The notes under the pieces are model-generated. The model ran no database searches. It saw only the letters and a list, made by a program, of their open reading frames with translations, and had not been told where the DNA came from. Source: a virus. From it: a stretch of 42,922 bases of DNA. Numbering within the stretch: position 1 is the stretch's first letter; each line of letters opens with the position of its first letter. Of this stretch, positions 14,530 to 22,935 are shown in pieces. The translations under genes were made by a program, and so were the position numbers. The stretch lies in IMG/VR virus record IMGVR_UViG_3300036806_000241, positions 1-42,922 of that record; one strand, 5' to 3'.

Positions 14530-16131
14530 GTGGGGATGCTCGATGAACTGATCGAGCAGGTCGGGGTCCTTCCTCCCCAAGGCAAGCGCAAGCTCGAGCG
14601 CGAGGTGATGCAGCGCACGAAGCGCATGGCCTGGGTCCCCAACCCGGGGTTTCAGACCGAGGCCTACTTCTCGGAGGCTGATGAAACCGGGTGCGGGGGC
14701 GAGGCGGGCCCGGGCAAGACCGACCTCGCCCTCGGGCTCTCCCTGAACGAGCACCGGCGAGCGTTGCTGCTGCGGCGCACCCACAAGGAGGCCGATAAGC
14801 TGCAGCCGAGGCTCGAGGAGATCCTGAAGACGCGCGAGGGCTGGAACGGCAAGGGGTTCTGGACGCTCCCCGGTGGCCGGCGGATCGACATCGGGGGCTG
14901 CCAGCTCGAATCCGACAAGCAGAACTACAAGGGCGACCCCCACGATCTGATCGTCTTCGACCAAGTGGAGGACTTCACGCAGAGCCAGTTCGAGTTCATC
15001 ATCGCCTGGAACCGCTCGACCATCCCGGGGCAACGCTGCCGCATCATGACGACGCTCAACCCGCCCACGCAAGCCGCCGGCATGTGGGTGATGAGCCGCT
15101 ACGGGCCCTGGCTCGATCCGAAGCACCCGCATCCGGCAAAGTCAGGGGAGCTTCGCTGGTACACGACGATCGATGCCAAGGACACCGAGGTCGACGGCCC
15201 GGGCCCGCACCTCGTGGAGGGCCGAAAGATCATGGCGAAGAGCCGCACCTTCATCCGCGGCCACCTCTGGGAGAACCCCGATCTCGCGGGCACGGGCTAC
15301 GAGGGGCGTCTGGCCGGCCTCCCCGAGGAGCTGCGCGCGGCGTACATGCAGGGCTCGTTCGAAGCGTCGCTGCGCGATGCCCCGAACCAGGTGATCCCCA
15401 CGACCTGGGTGAAGCTCGCGCAGAAGCGCTGGACAGAGCTCCCGCCCGTGAACGTGCCGATGTGCTCGATGGGCGTGGACTGCTCGGGGGGCGGGCGCGA
15501 TCCCCTCATCCTCGCGCGGCGCTACGACGGTTGGTACGACACGCTGGTCAAGGTCCCGGGAAAGGAGATCCCGGTGGATCGGATCGGCAGCTACTGTGCG
15601 GGCATCATCGTCAGCTACCGCGAGGACAAGGCGATGGTGGTGATCGACATGGGCGGGGGATACGGGAGCTCGACTTACGAGCATTGCAACGCGAACGACA
15701 TCGAATCCTTCGCCTACAAGGGCGCCGAGCGCACCGATCGCCGCAGCGCCGACAAGCGCCTGCGCTTCGTGAACGTGCGAAGCGCCGCGCACTGGATGTT
15801 CCGCGAGGCGCTCGATCCCGATCAGCCCGGCGGCTCCCCGATCGCCCTCCCCGATGATCCGGAGCTCGTGGCTGATCTCACCACGCCGACCTTCGAGGCG
15901 ACCCCCAATGGGATCAAGATCGAGGAGAAGGAGAAGGTGACCGAGCGCCTGGGGCGATCAACCGACAGCGGGGACGCCGTCATCATGTCCTGGTGGGCGG
16001 GTCCCAAAGAGATCAATTCGGCTCTGGACTGGGCAACCCGCGCCGAGGAGCAGGGGTTGCATCGCGGCCCGGCGCGGCCCGGAAAGGTGATCCTGGGACG
16101 CGAGGCCGCGCAGCGCGCGCGCGGACGCTGA
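14530..16131 (+). CDS. terL: Terminase large subunit
   Basis: 533 residues with the two expected domains. In the ATPase, Walker A is GEAGPGKT at residues 57-64. The Walker B position reads LIVFDQVEDF, with D144 followed by Gln where the catalytic Glu is usual; E147 lies two positions later. TTLNPP is the coupling motif. In the nuclease, MGVDCSGGG, VVIDMGGGYG and STDSGDAVIMSWW provide three acidic metal ligands. It drives DNA into the prohead and cuts it. GTG start with GGGGG eight bases upstream; an in-frame ATG lies six bases later. The stop overlaps the next ATG. Confidence 0.93.
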   Translation: MGMLDELIEQVGVLPPQGKRKLEREVMQRTKRMAWVPNPGFQTEAYFSEADETGCGGEAGPGKTDLALGLSLNEHRRALLLRRTHKEADKLQPRLEEILKTREGWNGKGFWTLPGGRRIDIGGCQLESDKQNYKGDPHDLIVFDQVEDFTQSQFEFIIAWNRSTIPGQRCRIMTTLNPPTQAAGMWVMSRYGPWLDPKHPHPAKSGELRWYTTIDAKDTEVDGPGPHLVEGRKIMAKSRTFIRGHLWENPDLAGTGYEGRLAGLPEELRAAYMQGSFEASLRDAPNQVIPTTWVKLAQKRWTELPPVNVPMCSMGVDCSGGGRDPLILARRYDGWYDTLVKVPGKEIPVDRIGSYCAGIIVSYREDKAMVVIDMGGGYGSSTYEHCNANDIESFAYKGAERTDRRSADKRLRFVNVRSAAHWMFREALDPDQPGGSPIALPDDPELVADLTTPTFEATPNGIKIEEKEKVTERLGRSTDSGDAVIMSWWAGPKEINSALDWATRAEEQGLHRGPARPGKVILGREAAQRARGR

Positions 16132-16634
16132 TGGAAGTGCTCGAGCACCCGGTGCGTGAGCTCGTCGTCTTCGCGATCGAACGCGCTTCCGCCCTGTGGA
16201 CGGAGATCGGCCCGCTTCTTCAGGCGCACTTCGATGAGATCGCCCACGACAGGACGCTCAAGCTCGAGCCCTATCACCTCGCCTACATGCAATTCGAAGC
16301 GGCCGGCTCCCTTCGCTGCTACACTGCCCGCGTTGAAGGCAAGCTCGTGGGGTATCTCGTGGTGGTGATCGCGCCCCACATGCACTACGTGAGCCTCCTG
16401 CAGGCGACGCAGGACGTGATCTACGTCGACCCCGAGCACAGGAAGAGCGGCACGGGCCTGGGATTGCTGCGCTTCGCCGAGCGTCACCTCGAGCAAGACG
16501 GGGTCGACGTCATCTCGCAGCACGTGAAGATTGCGCATCCGACGCTTGGGAAAGTCCTCGAGCACATGGGATACGAGCCGGTCGACACGATCTACGTGAA
16601 AAGGATCCGCCATGGGATGGGGAGCGGCGATTAG
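16131..16634 (+). CDS. GNAT-like acetyltransferase of the phage head operon
   Basis: 167 residues with a start overlapping the TerL stop. GKLVGYLVVVIAPHMHYVSL is followed by DVIYVDPEHRKSGTGLGLLR, the acetyl-CoA binding loop of GNAT enzymes, and TLGKVLEHMGYEPVDTIYVK is the late strand-helix-strand. Similar acetyltransferase-like genes are often found between terminase and portal in related podoviruses. The substrate is unknown; a virion or host protein is possible. Confidence 0.75.
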   Translation: MEVLEHPVRELVVFAIERASALWTEIGPLLQAHFDEIAHDRTLKLEPYHLAYMQFEAAGSLRCYTARVEGKLVGYLVVVIAPHMHYVSLLQATQDVIYVDPEHRKSGTGLGLLRFAERHLEQDGVDVISQHVKIAHPTLGKVLEHMGYEPVDTIYVKRIRHGMGSGD

Positions 16635-16854
16635 CGCCATCGCCGGGGTGTACGCGGCGACGCAGCGTCCGAAGGTTCCAAGCATTCCCTCGATCCCGGC
16701 GCCGGCTCCGATGCCCGTGCCCGGGCCCGATGATCCCTCCACCATCAACGCTCGGCGAAACTCGATCCAGGCGCAGCTCCTTCGCCGCGGGCGCCTCTCG
16801 AGCATCCTCTCGCAAGGCGCGCAGTCTGAACCCCTCGGAGGCCTCGGGCCGTGA
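16612..16854 (+). CDS. Small Pro-rich protein before the portal
   Basis: 80 residues, overlapping both neighbours. A short hydrophobic N-terminus (WGAAISAIAGVYAA) is followed by a Pro-rich linker (PSIPSIPAPAPMPVPGP) and a basic helix. A minor virion component is plausible from the location. No motif. Confidence 0.5.
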   Translation: MGWGAAISAIAGVYAATQRPKVPSIPSIPAPAPMPVPGPDDPSTINARRNSIQAQLLRRGRLSSILSQGAQSEPLGGLGP

Positions 16855-18515
16855 ACCCCAAAGCTCTCGTCGACCTCGGGGAGCGCACGCTCTCCAAGCG
16901 CGGGTCGCTCGTCAACCTGTGGCAGGACATCGCCATGAACTTCTACCCCGAGCGCGCCGATTTCACCTACCAGCGCGCCCTGGGGACGGAGTTCGCCGCG
17001 AACATCATGTCGAGCTACCCGATCATCTGCCGGCGCGATCTGGGCAACCAGTTCAGCACGATGCTGCGGCCGACCGAGAAGACCTGGTTCGAGATGCAAA
17101 CGGTGGACGAGCGCCTGAACCGCGACAACGAGATCCGTGCGTGCCTGGAATACTTCGGCACGGTGATGCGCCGCGCGATGTACGATCGGATGGCGAAGTT
17201 CAACCAAGCGACCAAGGAGGGCGATCACGACTTCGCCGCTTTCGGGCAAACGGTGATCTCAGGGGAGCTCGGACGCTACCGCGATGCGCTCCTGTACCGC
17301 TCCTGGCACCTGAAGGACTGCGCGTGGCTCGAGAACTCCGAGCGCGACCTCGGAGCGATCTTCAGGCGCTGGAAGCCCTACATCTGCGACCTGCGACGGC
17401 TCTTCCCGAAGACCACGCAGGGCCCGCGGCATGTGAACCTCGAGCGCCAGGACCCCTACACCGAGGTGAACTGCATGCACCTCGTGGTGGAAGCGGAGAT
17501 GTTCGATGGGGCCGAGGCGAAGAACAAGCCCTACGTTTCGATCTTCTACGACATCGACAACGACACGCCCCTGGAAGTGCTCGGGGTGTGGAATCAGATC
17601 TATGTGATCCCGCGCTGGCAGACCGTGTCGGGGAGCCAGTATTCCTTCTCTCCTGCCACGGTCGCCGCGCTCCCCGAATCGCGCCTGCTGCAGGCGATGA
17701 CCTACACGCTCCTGGAGGCCGGGGAGAAGATGACAAGCCCCCCGTATCTCGCGAACCAGAACGTGATCCGCGGGGACATGGGCCTGTACGCGGGCGGGTT
17801 CGTCTGGGCGGACATCCACGAGGGGAGCGTGAAAGACGCGATGATGCCCCTCGTGACCGACAAGTCGGGGATGCCCATCGGGATCGAGATGCAGAAGGAC
17901 TCGAAGGAAATGATCCTCAAGGCCTTCTACCTCGATACGCTGAAACCTTTCAACCCGACGACCGACCCCGAGATGACCGCCTTTCAGGCGGGGCAGATCG
18001 TGCAGGACTACATCAGGAAGGCGCTCCCGCTCTTTGAACCGATGGAGGCCTCCTACAACGGCGGCCTGTGCGAGCTCACCTTCGATGTGCTGCTGCGAAA
18101 CGGCGCCTTTGGCGCCCCGGACTCGATGCCGCGGCGATTGCGTCAGGTGATGGCAGGCGAAGGGAAAAAGGCGATCCAGTTCCGCTTCAAGAGTCCGCTG
18201 CACGACTCGATCGACCAACTGAAGGGGCAGCTCTTCCTGCAGGCGAAGCAGCTCACGGCCGAAGCCGTGGGCTTGGATCCTGCCGCCGGAGAGCTCCTGA
18301 AAGCGACCGATGCGCTTCGCGATGCCCTGCAGGGGATCGGCGTTCCGGCCGCCTGGACGCGTAGCGAGGAAGAGGTGAAGAAGATGTCCCTCGAAGCGGG
18401 TGCCGCCGCCGATGCGCAGCACAAGCTCGATCTCATGCAAAAGGGCGCGGACGTCGCGGCGACGATGGCCAAGGCGAGGCCAAACAGCCCCGCCGCGGCG
18501 CCGATCCCGGCCTGA
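16851..18515 (+). CDS. Portal (head-to-tail connecting protein)
   Basis: 554 residues, a typical length for the podovirus head-tail connector family. N-terminal features are LVNLWQDIAMNFYPERADF and NQFSTMLRPTEKTWFEM; the middle has GELGRYRDALLYRSWHLKD and SQYSFSPATVAALPESRLLQ; MTSPPYLANQNVIRGDMGLY and an Ala-rich helical C-terminus follow. It forms the dodecameric channel through which DNA enters and leaves the capsid. GTG start overlaps the previous stop. Location between terminase and scaffold is the standard order. Confidence 0.9.
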   Translation: MNPKALVDLGERTLSKRGSLVNLWQDIAMNFYPERADFTYQRALGTEFAANIMSSYPIICRRDLGNQFSTMLRPTEKTWFEMQTVDERLNRDNEIRACLEYFGTVMRRAMYDRMAKFNQATKEGDHDFAAFGQTVISGELGRYRDALLYRSWHLKDCAWLENSERDLGAIFRRWKPYICDLRRLFPKTTQGPRHVNLERQDPYTEVNCMHLVVEAEMFDGAEAKNKPYVSIFYDIDNDTPLEVLGVWNQIYVIPRWQTVSGSQYSFSPATVAALPESRLLQAMTYTLLEAGEKMTSPPYLANQNVIRGDMGLYAGGFVWADIHEGSVKDAMMPLVTDKSGMPIGIEMQKDSKEMILKAFYLDTLKPFNPTTDPEMTAFQAGQIVQDYIRKALPLFEPMEASYNGGLCELTFDVLLRNGAFGAPDSMPRRLRQVMAGEGKKAIQFRFKSPLHDSIDQLKGQLFLQAKQLTAEAVGLDPAAGELLKATDALRDALQGIGVPAAWTRSEEEVKKMSLEAGAAADAQHKLDLMQKGADVAATMAKARPNSPAAAPIPA

Positions 18516-18521
18516 AAATAA

Positions 18522-18863
18522 GTGGCAAGTGCGCGCAATGCACCCGAGCAACCGCCCGTGCGAAGGACGCGCGCGCAGATTCCGGCCGAGAACGTCGTCG
18601 TTCCCGCTCCCTACGGGATGCCCGAGGCCTCGGCCTGGAAGGCGCTCGCCGTGGGCACGGCGACCAAGGACCAGCAGCTCCTCGCCGTGCGCTGGCTCTT
18701 GGAGGGCGCCTGTGCACTGTTCGATCTGCAGTACCGGCCCGGTGAGGCCGGGCGGCGCGATACCGATTTCGCCCTGGGCAAGCGCTATGTGGGCCTGCAG
18801 GTGGTGAAGCTCATCAACATCGATCTTGAAGCACTCCGAAAGAGGACAATCGCAAATGGCTAA
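18522..18863 (+). CDS. Bbp19-like small structural protein
   Basis: 113 residues from a GTG. The C-terminal half contains LQYRPGEAGRRDTDFALGKR and YVGLQVVKLINIDLE, which resembles the Bbp19 group of small proteins placed between portal and scaffold in BPP-1-like phages. The similarity is judged by eye. The gene overlaps the scaffold start by a few bases. Confidence 0.55.
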   Translation: MASARNAPEQPPVRRTRAQIPAENVVVPAPYGMPEASAWKALAVGTATKDQQLLAVRWLLEGACALFDLQYRPGEAGRRDTDFALGKRYVGLQVVKLINIDLEALRKRTIANG

Positions 18864-19944
18864 CGCCCTCGCTGTAACCGCACTCTCCGCCAAACCCGCC
18901 GCTCCCGCGGCCGTGCCCGCGAAACCCGCAGCCGGGGATCCTCCCGCACCGGCGCCGAAGAGTGCTGCGGCGCCCGTCGTCCCGGAGGTCACCCCGGACA
19001 AGGCGCGCGAGTACCTGAAGGGCTTCGTGATCGATGCCACGTCCCTGGACACGATCGAGGACGACAAGGTGCTCGAGCTGCATGGCAAGTACCAGGAGCG
19101 CTTCGGGCAAAAGGGCACCTGGCCCGATGACTGGCGCGAGCAGATCGCGGGGAACGACGAGAAGATCCTGAAGCGCCTGGGGCGCTATGCGACCCCGCGC
19201 GATGTCACCAACGCCCTTCTCGCCGCGCAGAACCGCATCAGCTCGGGTGAGCTTCGCTCGGCCTTGAAGGAGGGCGCGACCGAAGAGGAGCACAAGGCCT
19301 GGCGCGCCGAGAACGGGATCCCGGAGAAGCCCGAGGACTACGATCTCACTCTTCCGAGCGGCGTCGTCTTCGGGGACGAGGACAAGCCCTTCATCGAGGA
19401 CTTCCTGAAGAGCGCCGCACACCCGGCGAACCTGCACCCCAGCCAGGTGAAGTCCGTGCTCGCCTGGTACTACGCCGATCGCGAGAAGCAAATCGAGCAC
19501 CTCGCCGAGCAGGACCTGAACGAGGCGCGCGCGACGAGCGATGAGCTGCATCAGGAGTGGGGCAACAACTTCCGCGGCGAGTCGAACCTGATCATGTCGC
19601 TCCTGGATGGCGCCCCACAGGGCATCAAGGAAAAGGTGATGTCCGCCCGGTACGGGGAGAAGGACCAGGTGCTCTTCAACGACGTCGGGTTCCTGCGCTG
19701 GCTCTCGAGCCTGCAACACCAGATCGATCCACACGCGACGGTCGTACCCGGGGGCGGCGCCGCGGCTCTGGACACGATCGAGAGCGAGATCACGAAGATC
19801 GAGGGTATGATGAAGGACAAGCGCAGCGCCTACTGGAAGGGCAAGATGGTCACGAGAGAGGGCGTCGAGGACACCGAGCTCGCGCACCGCTATCGCGAGC
19901 TCATCTCCGCCAAGGACGCGATCGCGAAGCGGCGGGCTGCGTAA
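18856..19944 (+). CDS. Scaffolding protein
   Basis: 362 residues, acidic and helical, with an Ala/Pro-rich N-terminus and a long central domain (EEHKAWRAENGIPEKPEDYD is a hallmark seen in podovirus scaffolds). The C-terminal 60 residues are a coiled-coil-like helix with basic end (IESEITKIEGMMKDK, then SAKDAIAKRRAA). It guides assembly of the capsid protein into a prohead. The ATG at 18856 was chosen over a TTG at 18826. It lies directly before the major capsid gene. Confidence 0.8.
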   Translation: MANALAVTALSAKPAAPAAVPAKPAAGDPPAPAPKSAAAPVVPEVTPDKAREYLKGFVIDATSLDTIEDDKVLELHGKYQERFGQKGTWPDDWREQIAGNDEKILKRLGRYATPRDVTNALLAAQNRISSGELRSALKEGATEEEHKAWRAENGIPEKPEDYDLTLPSGVVFGDEDKPFIEDFLKSAAHPANLHPSQVKSVLAWYYADREKQIEHLAEQDLNEARATSDELHQEWGNNFRGESNLIMSLLDGAPQGIKEKVMSARYGEKDQVLFNDVGFLRWLSSLQHQIDPHATVVPGGGAAALDTIESEITKIEGMMKDKRSAYWKGKMVTREGVEDTELAHRYRELISAKDAIAKRRAA

Positions 19945-19950
19945 ATCCCT

Positions 19951-19976
19951 TGTGCGCTGCTACCGAGCAGCGTACA
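19951..19976 (+). other. Strong hairpin in the 217-base gap before the major capsid gene
   Basis: TGTGCGCTGCT (19951-19961) pairs with AGCAGCGTACA (19966-19976) over 11 positions with one G.U pair and an ACCG loop. No T-run follows. The rest of the gap (19977-20161) holds no supportable gene; it ends in a strong AAAGGAGGG ribosome binding site. An RNase processing or transcript-stabilising element for capsid mRNA is the most natural reading. Confidence 0.6.
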
Positions 19977-20161
19977 GTGGCGCGCAACGGCGGACACACG
20001 TGGGGAAAAAGACCCGCGTCCCGGCGTAGCAATCAAAGCACCAGGTAGCGAGGCCCCATAGGGTCGCGCGCCGGCTCCTCCTGCAAAGGGGGACACCCCT
20101 GGCGATCGGCATGATGGATACCCCGAGCGACGGTTTGTAAAACGTGCAAAGGAGGGCCATC

Positions 20162-21121
20162 ATGGCCAACGCCTTCAAGCGCTTCACCGCACGGGTCAAG
20201 CTGTGGCTGATCCTCATCGCGCAGCTGCTGCTCGGGCCCGTCAGGAATTACGCGGAGCGTCACCTCGTTTTCTATCTGGATTCGGCATTCCAGACCCAGT
20301 ATCGCCAGGAGTTCATCCAGGGCTTTGAAGCCCACCAGACGCTGTTGCGTCCCTGCGTCACGACCGAGGCCGTCATCAAGGGCAACACGGCGGTATTCCT
20401 GGTCGCGGACTCAGGAGGTGCGACCGCCGTCACCCGGGGCATCAACGGCCTCATCCCGGCCCGCCCGGACAACCTGAACCAGTTCTCGGCGGTCCTGCAG
20501 GAGTGGCACGACCTCGTCCGGAAGACCGGCTTCAACGTCTTCGCAAGCCAAGGCGATCAGCGCCGCATCATGCAGGTCACCTCGATGGGCGTGTTGAACC
20601 GCAAGATCGACGACACGATCATCCAGGAGCTGAACAACGGCACCGTCGCCGTGGGCGCCTCAGGGGTCACCCCCAACGTGAGCCTGTGGGCGAACATGCA
20701 GGTGAAGCTGCAAAATGCGTCCGTCCCCTGGGACTCGCGCATCACGGGGCTCCTGCAACCCTCGTTTCTCGCGTACCTCGAGCAAGCTCCGGAGTTCGCC
20801 AGCGCGGACTACGTCGACCTGCGGCCTTTCGCGGGCGATCATCCCGACTGGCGCGACGCTCCGATGGCCTACCGCTGGAGGAATGCGGCGATCGTCGCGC
20901 ACCCCAATCTGCCGAACAAGGGGCTCTCGAACGAGACCTCGTTCCTGTTCCACCAGAGCGCGATCGGGCATGCGGCCAACGTGGGGTTCGTCGACACGGC
21001 GATCGGGTACAACGAGGAGCAGAACTACTCCTACGCCCGGGCGTCGCTTTTCATGGCGGCCAAGCTCCTGCAGAACGCGGGCGTTGCGGTCACCACCCAC
21101 GACGGTTCGGCTTACGCCTAA
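20162..21121 (+). CDS. Major capsid protein
   Basis: 319 residues. Expected as the most expressed gene: it has the best ribosome binding site in the area (AAAGGAGGG) and is isolated by hairpins on both sides. FVFASQG-like core segments appear as TGFNVFASQGDQRRIMQVTS, and WDSRITGLLQPSFLAYLEQA, RNAAIVAHPNLPNKGL and GYNEEQNYSYARASLFMAAK fit the phage capsid family of BPP-1-like podoviruses. The N-terminus has an unusual hydrophobic stretch (KLWLILIAQLLLGPV, residues about 13-27) preceded by basic residues. Position after the scaffold supports the call. Confidence 0.85.
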   Translation: MANAFKRFTARVKLWLILIAQLLLGPVRNYAERHLVFYLDSAFQTQYRQEFIQGFEAHQTLLRPCVTTEAVIKGNTAVFLVADSGGATAVTRGINGLIPARPDNLNQFSAVLQEWHDLVRKTGFNVFASQGDQRRIMQVTSMGVLNRKIDDTIIQELNNGTVAVGASGVTPNVSLWANMQVKLQNASVPWDSRITGLLQPSFLAYLEQAPEFASADYVDLRPFAGDHPDWRDAPMAYRWRNAAIVAHPNLPNKGLSNETSFLFHQSAIGHAANVGFVDTAIGYNEEQNYSYARASLFMAAKLLQNAGVAVTTHDGSAYA

Positions 21122-21137
21122 CCCCGATGGTCTGCTA

Positions 21138-21173
21138 GGGGGATCCCCGAAGGTGAGCATCAGGGGAACCCCC
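21138..21173 (+). other. Hairpin after the major capsid gene
   Basis: GGGGGATCCCC (21138-21148) pairs with GGGGAACCCCC (21163-21173), with one A.A mismatch and a 14-base loop. It lies in the 80-base gap before the next gene and has no T-run. Together with the hairpin at 19951-19976 it brackets the capsid gene. Confidence 0.55.
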
Positions 21174-21201
21174 ATCCGGACCGAACGATAAGGAGGCCAA
21201 C

Positions 21202-21564
21202 ATGGCCTACTCCGGCAGCACCGCAGGATCATCGGTTTCGAACCCCCCGATCGAGCTGAACCGACTCGCAGGGTCTCGTACCGTTCTGGGCACGAGCCAG
21301 ACCACGCAATGGAGCTCGGCCTCGCCGCGCGCCGGCGGGATCGGGCTGTGGCAGTACATCTCGACCAACCTCACGACCGACATGACCGCCGCCGGGTTTT
21401 TCTCCGATGGCAAGCAGTTGGGCATGCAGGTGGGCGATATCATGATGGCCGTGCAATACACCTCGGCCGGGTCGAGCTTCATCCTGACGATCGGTATTCT
21501 CACGACCACCAACAGCTCGGCGGGCTGGAACCTCACGACCGGGGGCACGCTGCATTCGACGTAA
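21202..21564 (+). CDS. Probable capsid decoration protein
   Basis: 120 residues, beta-rich and small, following an AAGGAGG ribosome binding site. Segments GGIGLWQYISTNLTTDMTAA and VGDIMMAVQYTSAGSSFIL resemble small proteins encoded after the major capsid gene in related phages. The strong translation signal and capsid-adjacent location suggest a high-copy virion protein. No enzymatic motif is present. Confidence 0.6.
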   Translation: MAYSGSTAGSSVSNPPIELNRLAGSRTVLGTSQTTQWSSASPRAGGIGLWQYISTNLTTDMTAAGFFSDGKQLGMQVGDIMMAVQYTSAGSSFILTIGILTTTNSSAGWNLTTGGTLHST

Positions 21565-21599
21565 TCCCGGCCACAGGACTCCGGCAGGGAAGTTGTTGC

Positions 21600-21630
21600 C
21601 CGGCCCTCAAGGCCCATCCTTGGGGGCCGG
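21600..21630 (+). other. Long perfect hairpin after the decoration gene
   Basis: CCGGCCCTCAAGG (21600-21612) pairs with CCTTGGGGGCCGG (21618-21630): 13 pairs including one T.G, with a 5-base loop CCCAT. This is the strongest stem seen in the window. No T-run follows directly, but a second hairpin with a short T-run begins 19 bases later. Confidence 0.65.
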
Positions 21631-21648
21631 TGGCGGGAAGTAACAGGC

Positions 21649-21681
21649 GCTCGAGGGTTCCCAAAGGCCCTCGGGCTTTCC
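21649..21681 (+). terminator. Probable intrinsic terminator
   Basis: GCTCGAGGG (21649-21657) pairs with CCCTCGGGC (21668-21676), 9 pairs with one T.G, around a 10-base loop, and TTTCCT follows. It lies between the capsid/decoration genes and the tail genes. The T-run is short, so termination may be partial, allowing read-through into the tail operon. Confidence 0.6.
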
Positions 21682-21706
21682 TACGTTTCGAACGGGAGAA
21701 AGACGA

Positions 21707-22276
21707 ATGTCCCCAGTCCCTGAAGTGAGCCAAGCCAAACCGAAGAACCCCGCACCCACCCGGCGCCACGTGCCGGGCGTATCCGCCCAGAGCGCGCCTG
21801 TGGATAAGTCACCCACAGCCCAGGCCGAGCCCAAGCCGCGGGCCATTTCCCTGGACTCGCACCGGCTGAAGGACATCGAGTTCCAGCGCCTGGTGATGGG
21901 CTGCTACCCCCCGAAGGAGCACACGATCGAGGACATGAAGCGGCCGGAATACTGGGCCGCTGTGGCGGGGAAGCTGCGTCCCTGGAACCACATCGAGGTG
22001 TATTCCGAGGACGGCACCTGGTACGCGGAACTCCTCGTCCTCGCGGTCGAGCGGGCGCACGCGGTCGTGCACGTGCTCGCCTATCACAGCCTGAGCACCT
22101 CCGATGTCGTCATGACGAGCCTCGCGGGAAGTTCCAAGTACGAGATCCGGCACACGCCCGGCCTGCAGTGGCACATCATCCGGCGAGCCGATCGTCACAT
22201 CGTGCGCGACCAGATGGCGCGGCGCGAGGATGCCGAGTTCGCCCTTACGGAGCATCTGAAGACCGTGCCGGCGTAG
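21707..22276 (+). CDS. Phage virion-region protein of unknown function
   Basis: 189 residues. The first 45 residues are Pro/Ala-rich and probably disordered. The remainder (PEYWAAVAGKLRPWNHIEVY, DGTWYAELLVLAVERAHAVV) is a family commonly found between capsid and tail adaptor genes in BPP-1-like phages. No catalytic motif. Its role is unknown; a minor head protein is possible. Confidence 0.65.
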   Translation: MSPVPEVSQAKPKNPAPTRRHVPGVSAQSAPVDKSPTAQAEPKPRAISLDSHRLKDIEFQRLVMGCYPPKEHTIEDMKRPEYWAAVAGKLRPWNHIEVYSEDGTWYAELLVLAVERAHAVVHVLAYHSLSTSDVVMTSLAGSSKYEIRHTPGLQWHIIRRADRHIVRDQMARREDAEFALTEHLKTVPA

Positions 22277-22283
22277 CCGCGCG

Positions 22284-22931
22284 GTGACCACCAGCAAGCT
22301 CCTTCTGTACAACGGCGCCCTCATCGTCTGCGGGGCACGGATCCTTGCCGCGCTCTCGGATGAATCCAAGGGGCGACGGCTCCTCGATCAGGCTTGGGAC
22401 GACGGGGCGGTCGATGGGGCGCTGGAAGCCGCGCAGTGGTATTTTGCGATGCGCTCGCAGCGCATCACCTTCGACCCTTCGATCACCCCGGACTGGGGGT
22501 TTCGCCGCGTCTTCGAGGTGCCCGAGGACCACGTGCGCACGGTCGCCGTGTGCCAGGATGAGAATTTCAAGGTCCCGCTGATCGCGGTGAAGGAGGAGGC
22601 GGGATTCTGGTACGCGCACCTGGACACGCTCTTCGTGCGCTTCGTGTCGAACGATCCCACTTTCGGGAACGACTTCTCCCTGTGGCCCAATTCCTTCGTG
22701 AAGTTCGTGAAGGCCGATCTCGCCTCGCAGATCGTGCGCGATCTCACCGGGAGCGATGCAAAGGTGACCGAGGTGGAAAAGCGTCGCCTGGGCGCTCTGA
22801 ACGCCGCCAAGTCCCTCGCCGCCATGGCCGACTCGACCCAGTTTCCCGCCGAAGGGAGCTGGGTGCGCGCCCGGCGCGGTGATCGCCGGGGATGGCCTGA
22901 TGGGGGCAACCGCGGGCAGCTGATCGGGTAG
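22284..22931 (+). CDS. Tail adaptor (tail tubular protein A-like)
   Basis: 215 residues from a GTG. The opening KLLLYNGALIVCGARILAAL with LLDQAWDDGAVDGALEAAQW is the typical start of gp11/tubular-A type adaptors that bind beneath the portal. DWGFRRVFEVPEDHVRTVAV and YAHLDTLFVRFVSNDPTFG follow the same family pattern. The next gene, a nozzle-type protein, matches the usual pairing. Confidence 0.8.
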   Translation: MTTSKLLLYNGALIVCGARILAALSDESKGRRLLDQAWDDGAVDGALEAAQWYFAMRSQRITFDPSITPDWGFRRVFEVPEDHVRTVAVCQDENFKVPLIAVKEEAGFWYAHLDTLFVRFVSNDPTFGNDFSLWPNSFVKFVKADLASQIVRDLTGSDAKVTEVEKRRLGALNAAKSLAAMADSTQFPAEGSWVRARRGDRRGWPDGGNRGQLIG

Positions 22932-22935
22932 GACC

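Noticed and set aside
17259-19118. Long minus-strand open frame of 619 codons opposite portal and scaffold genes
   Set aside because: A GC-rich shadow of real plus-strand genes, with Arg/His/Leu-rich low-information sequence and no recognisable domain.
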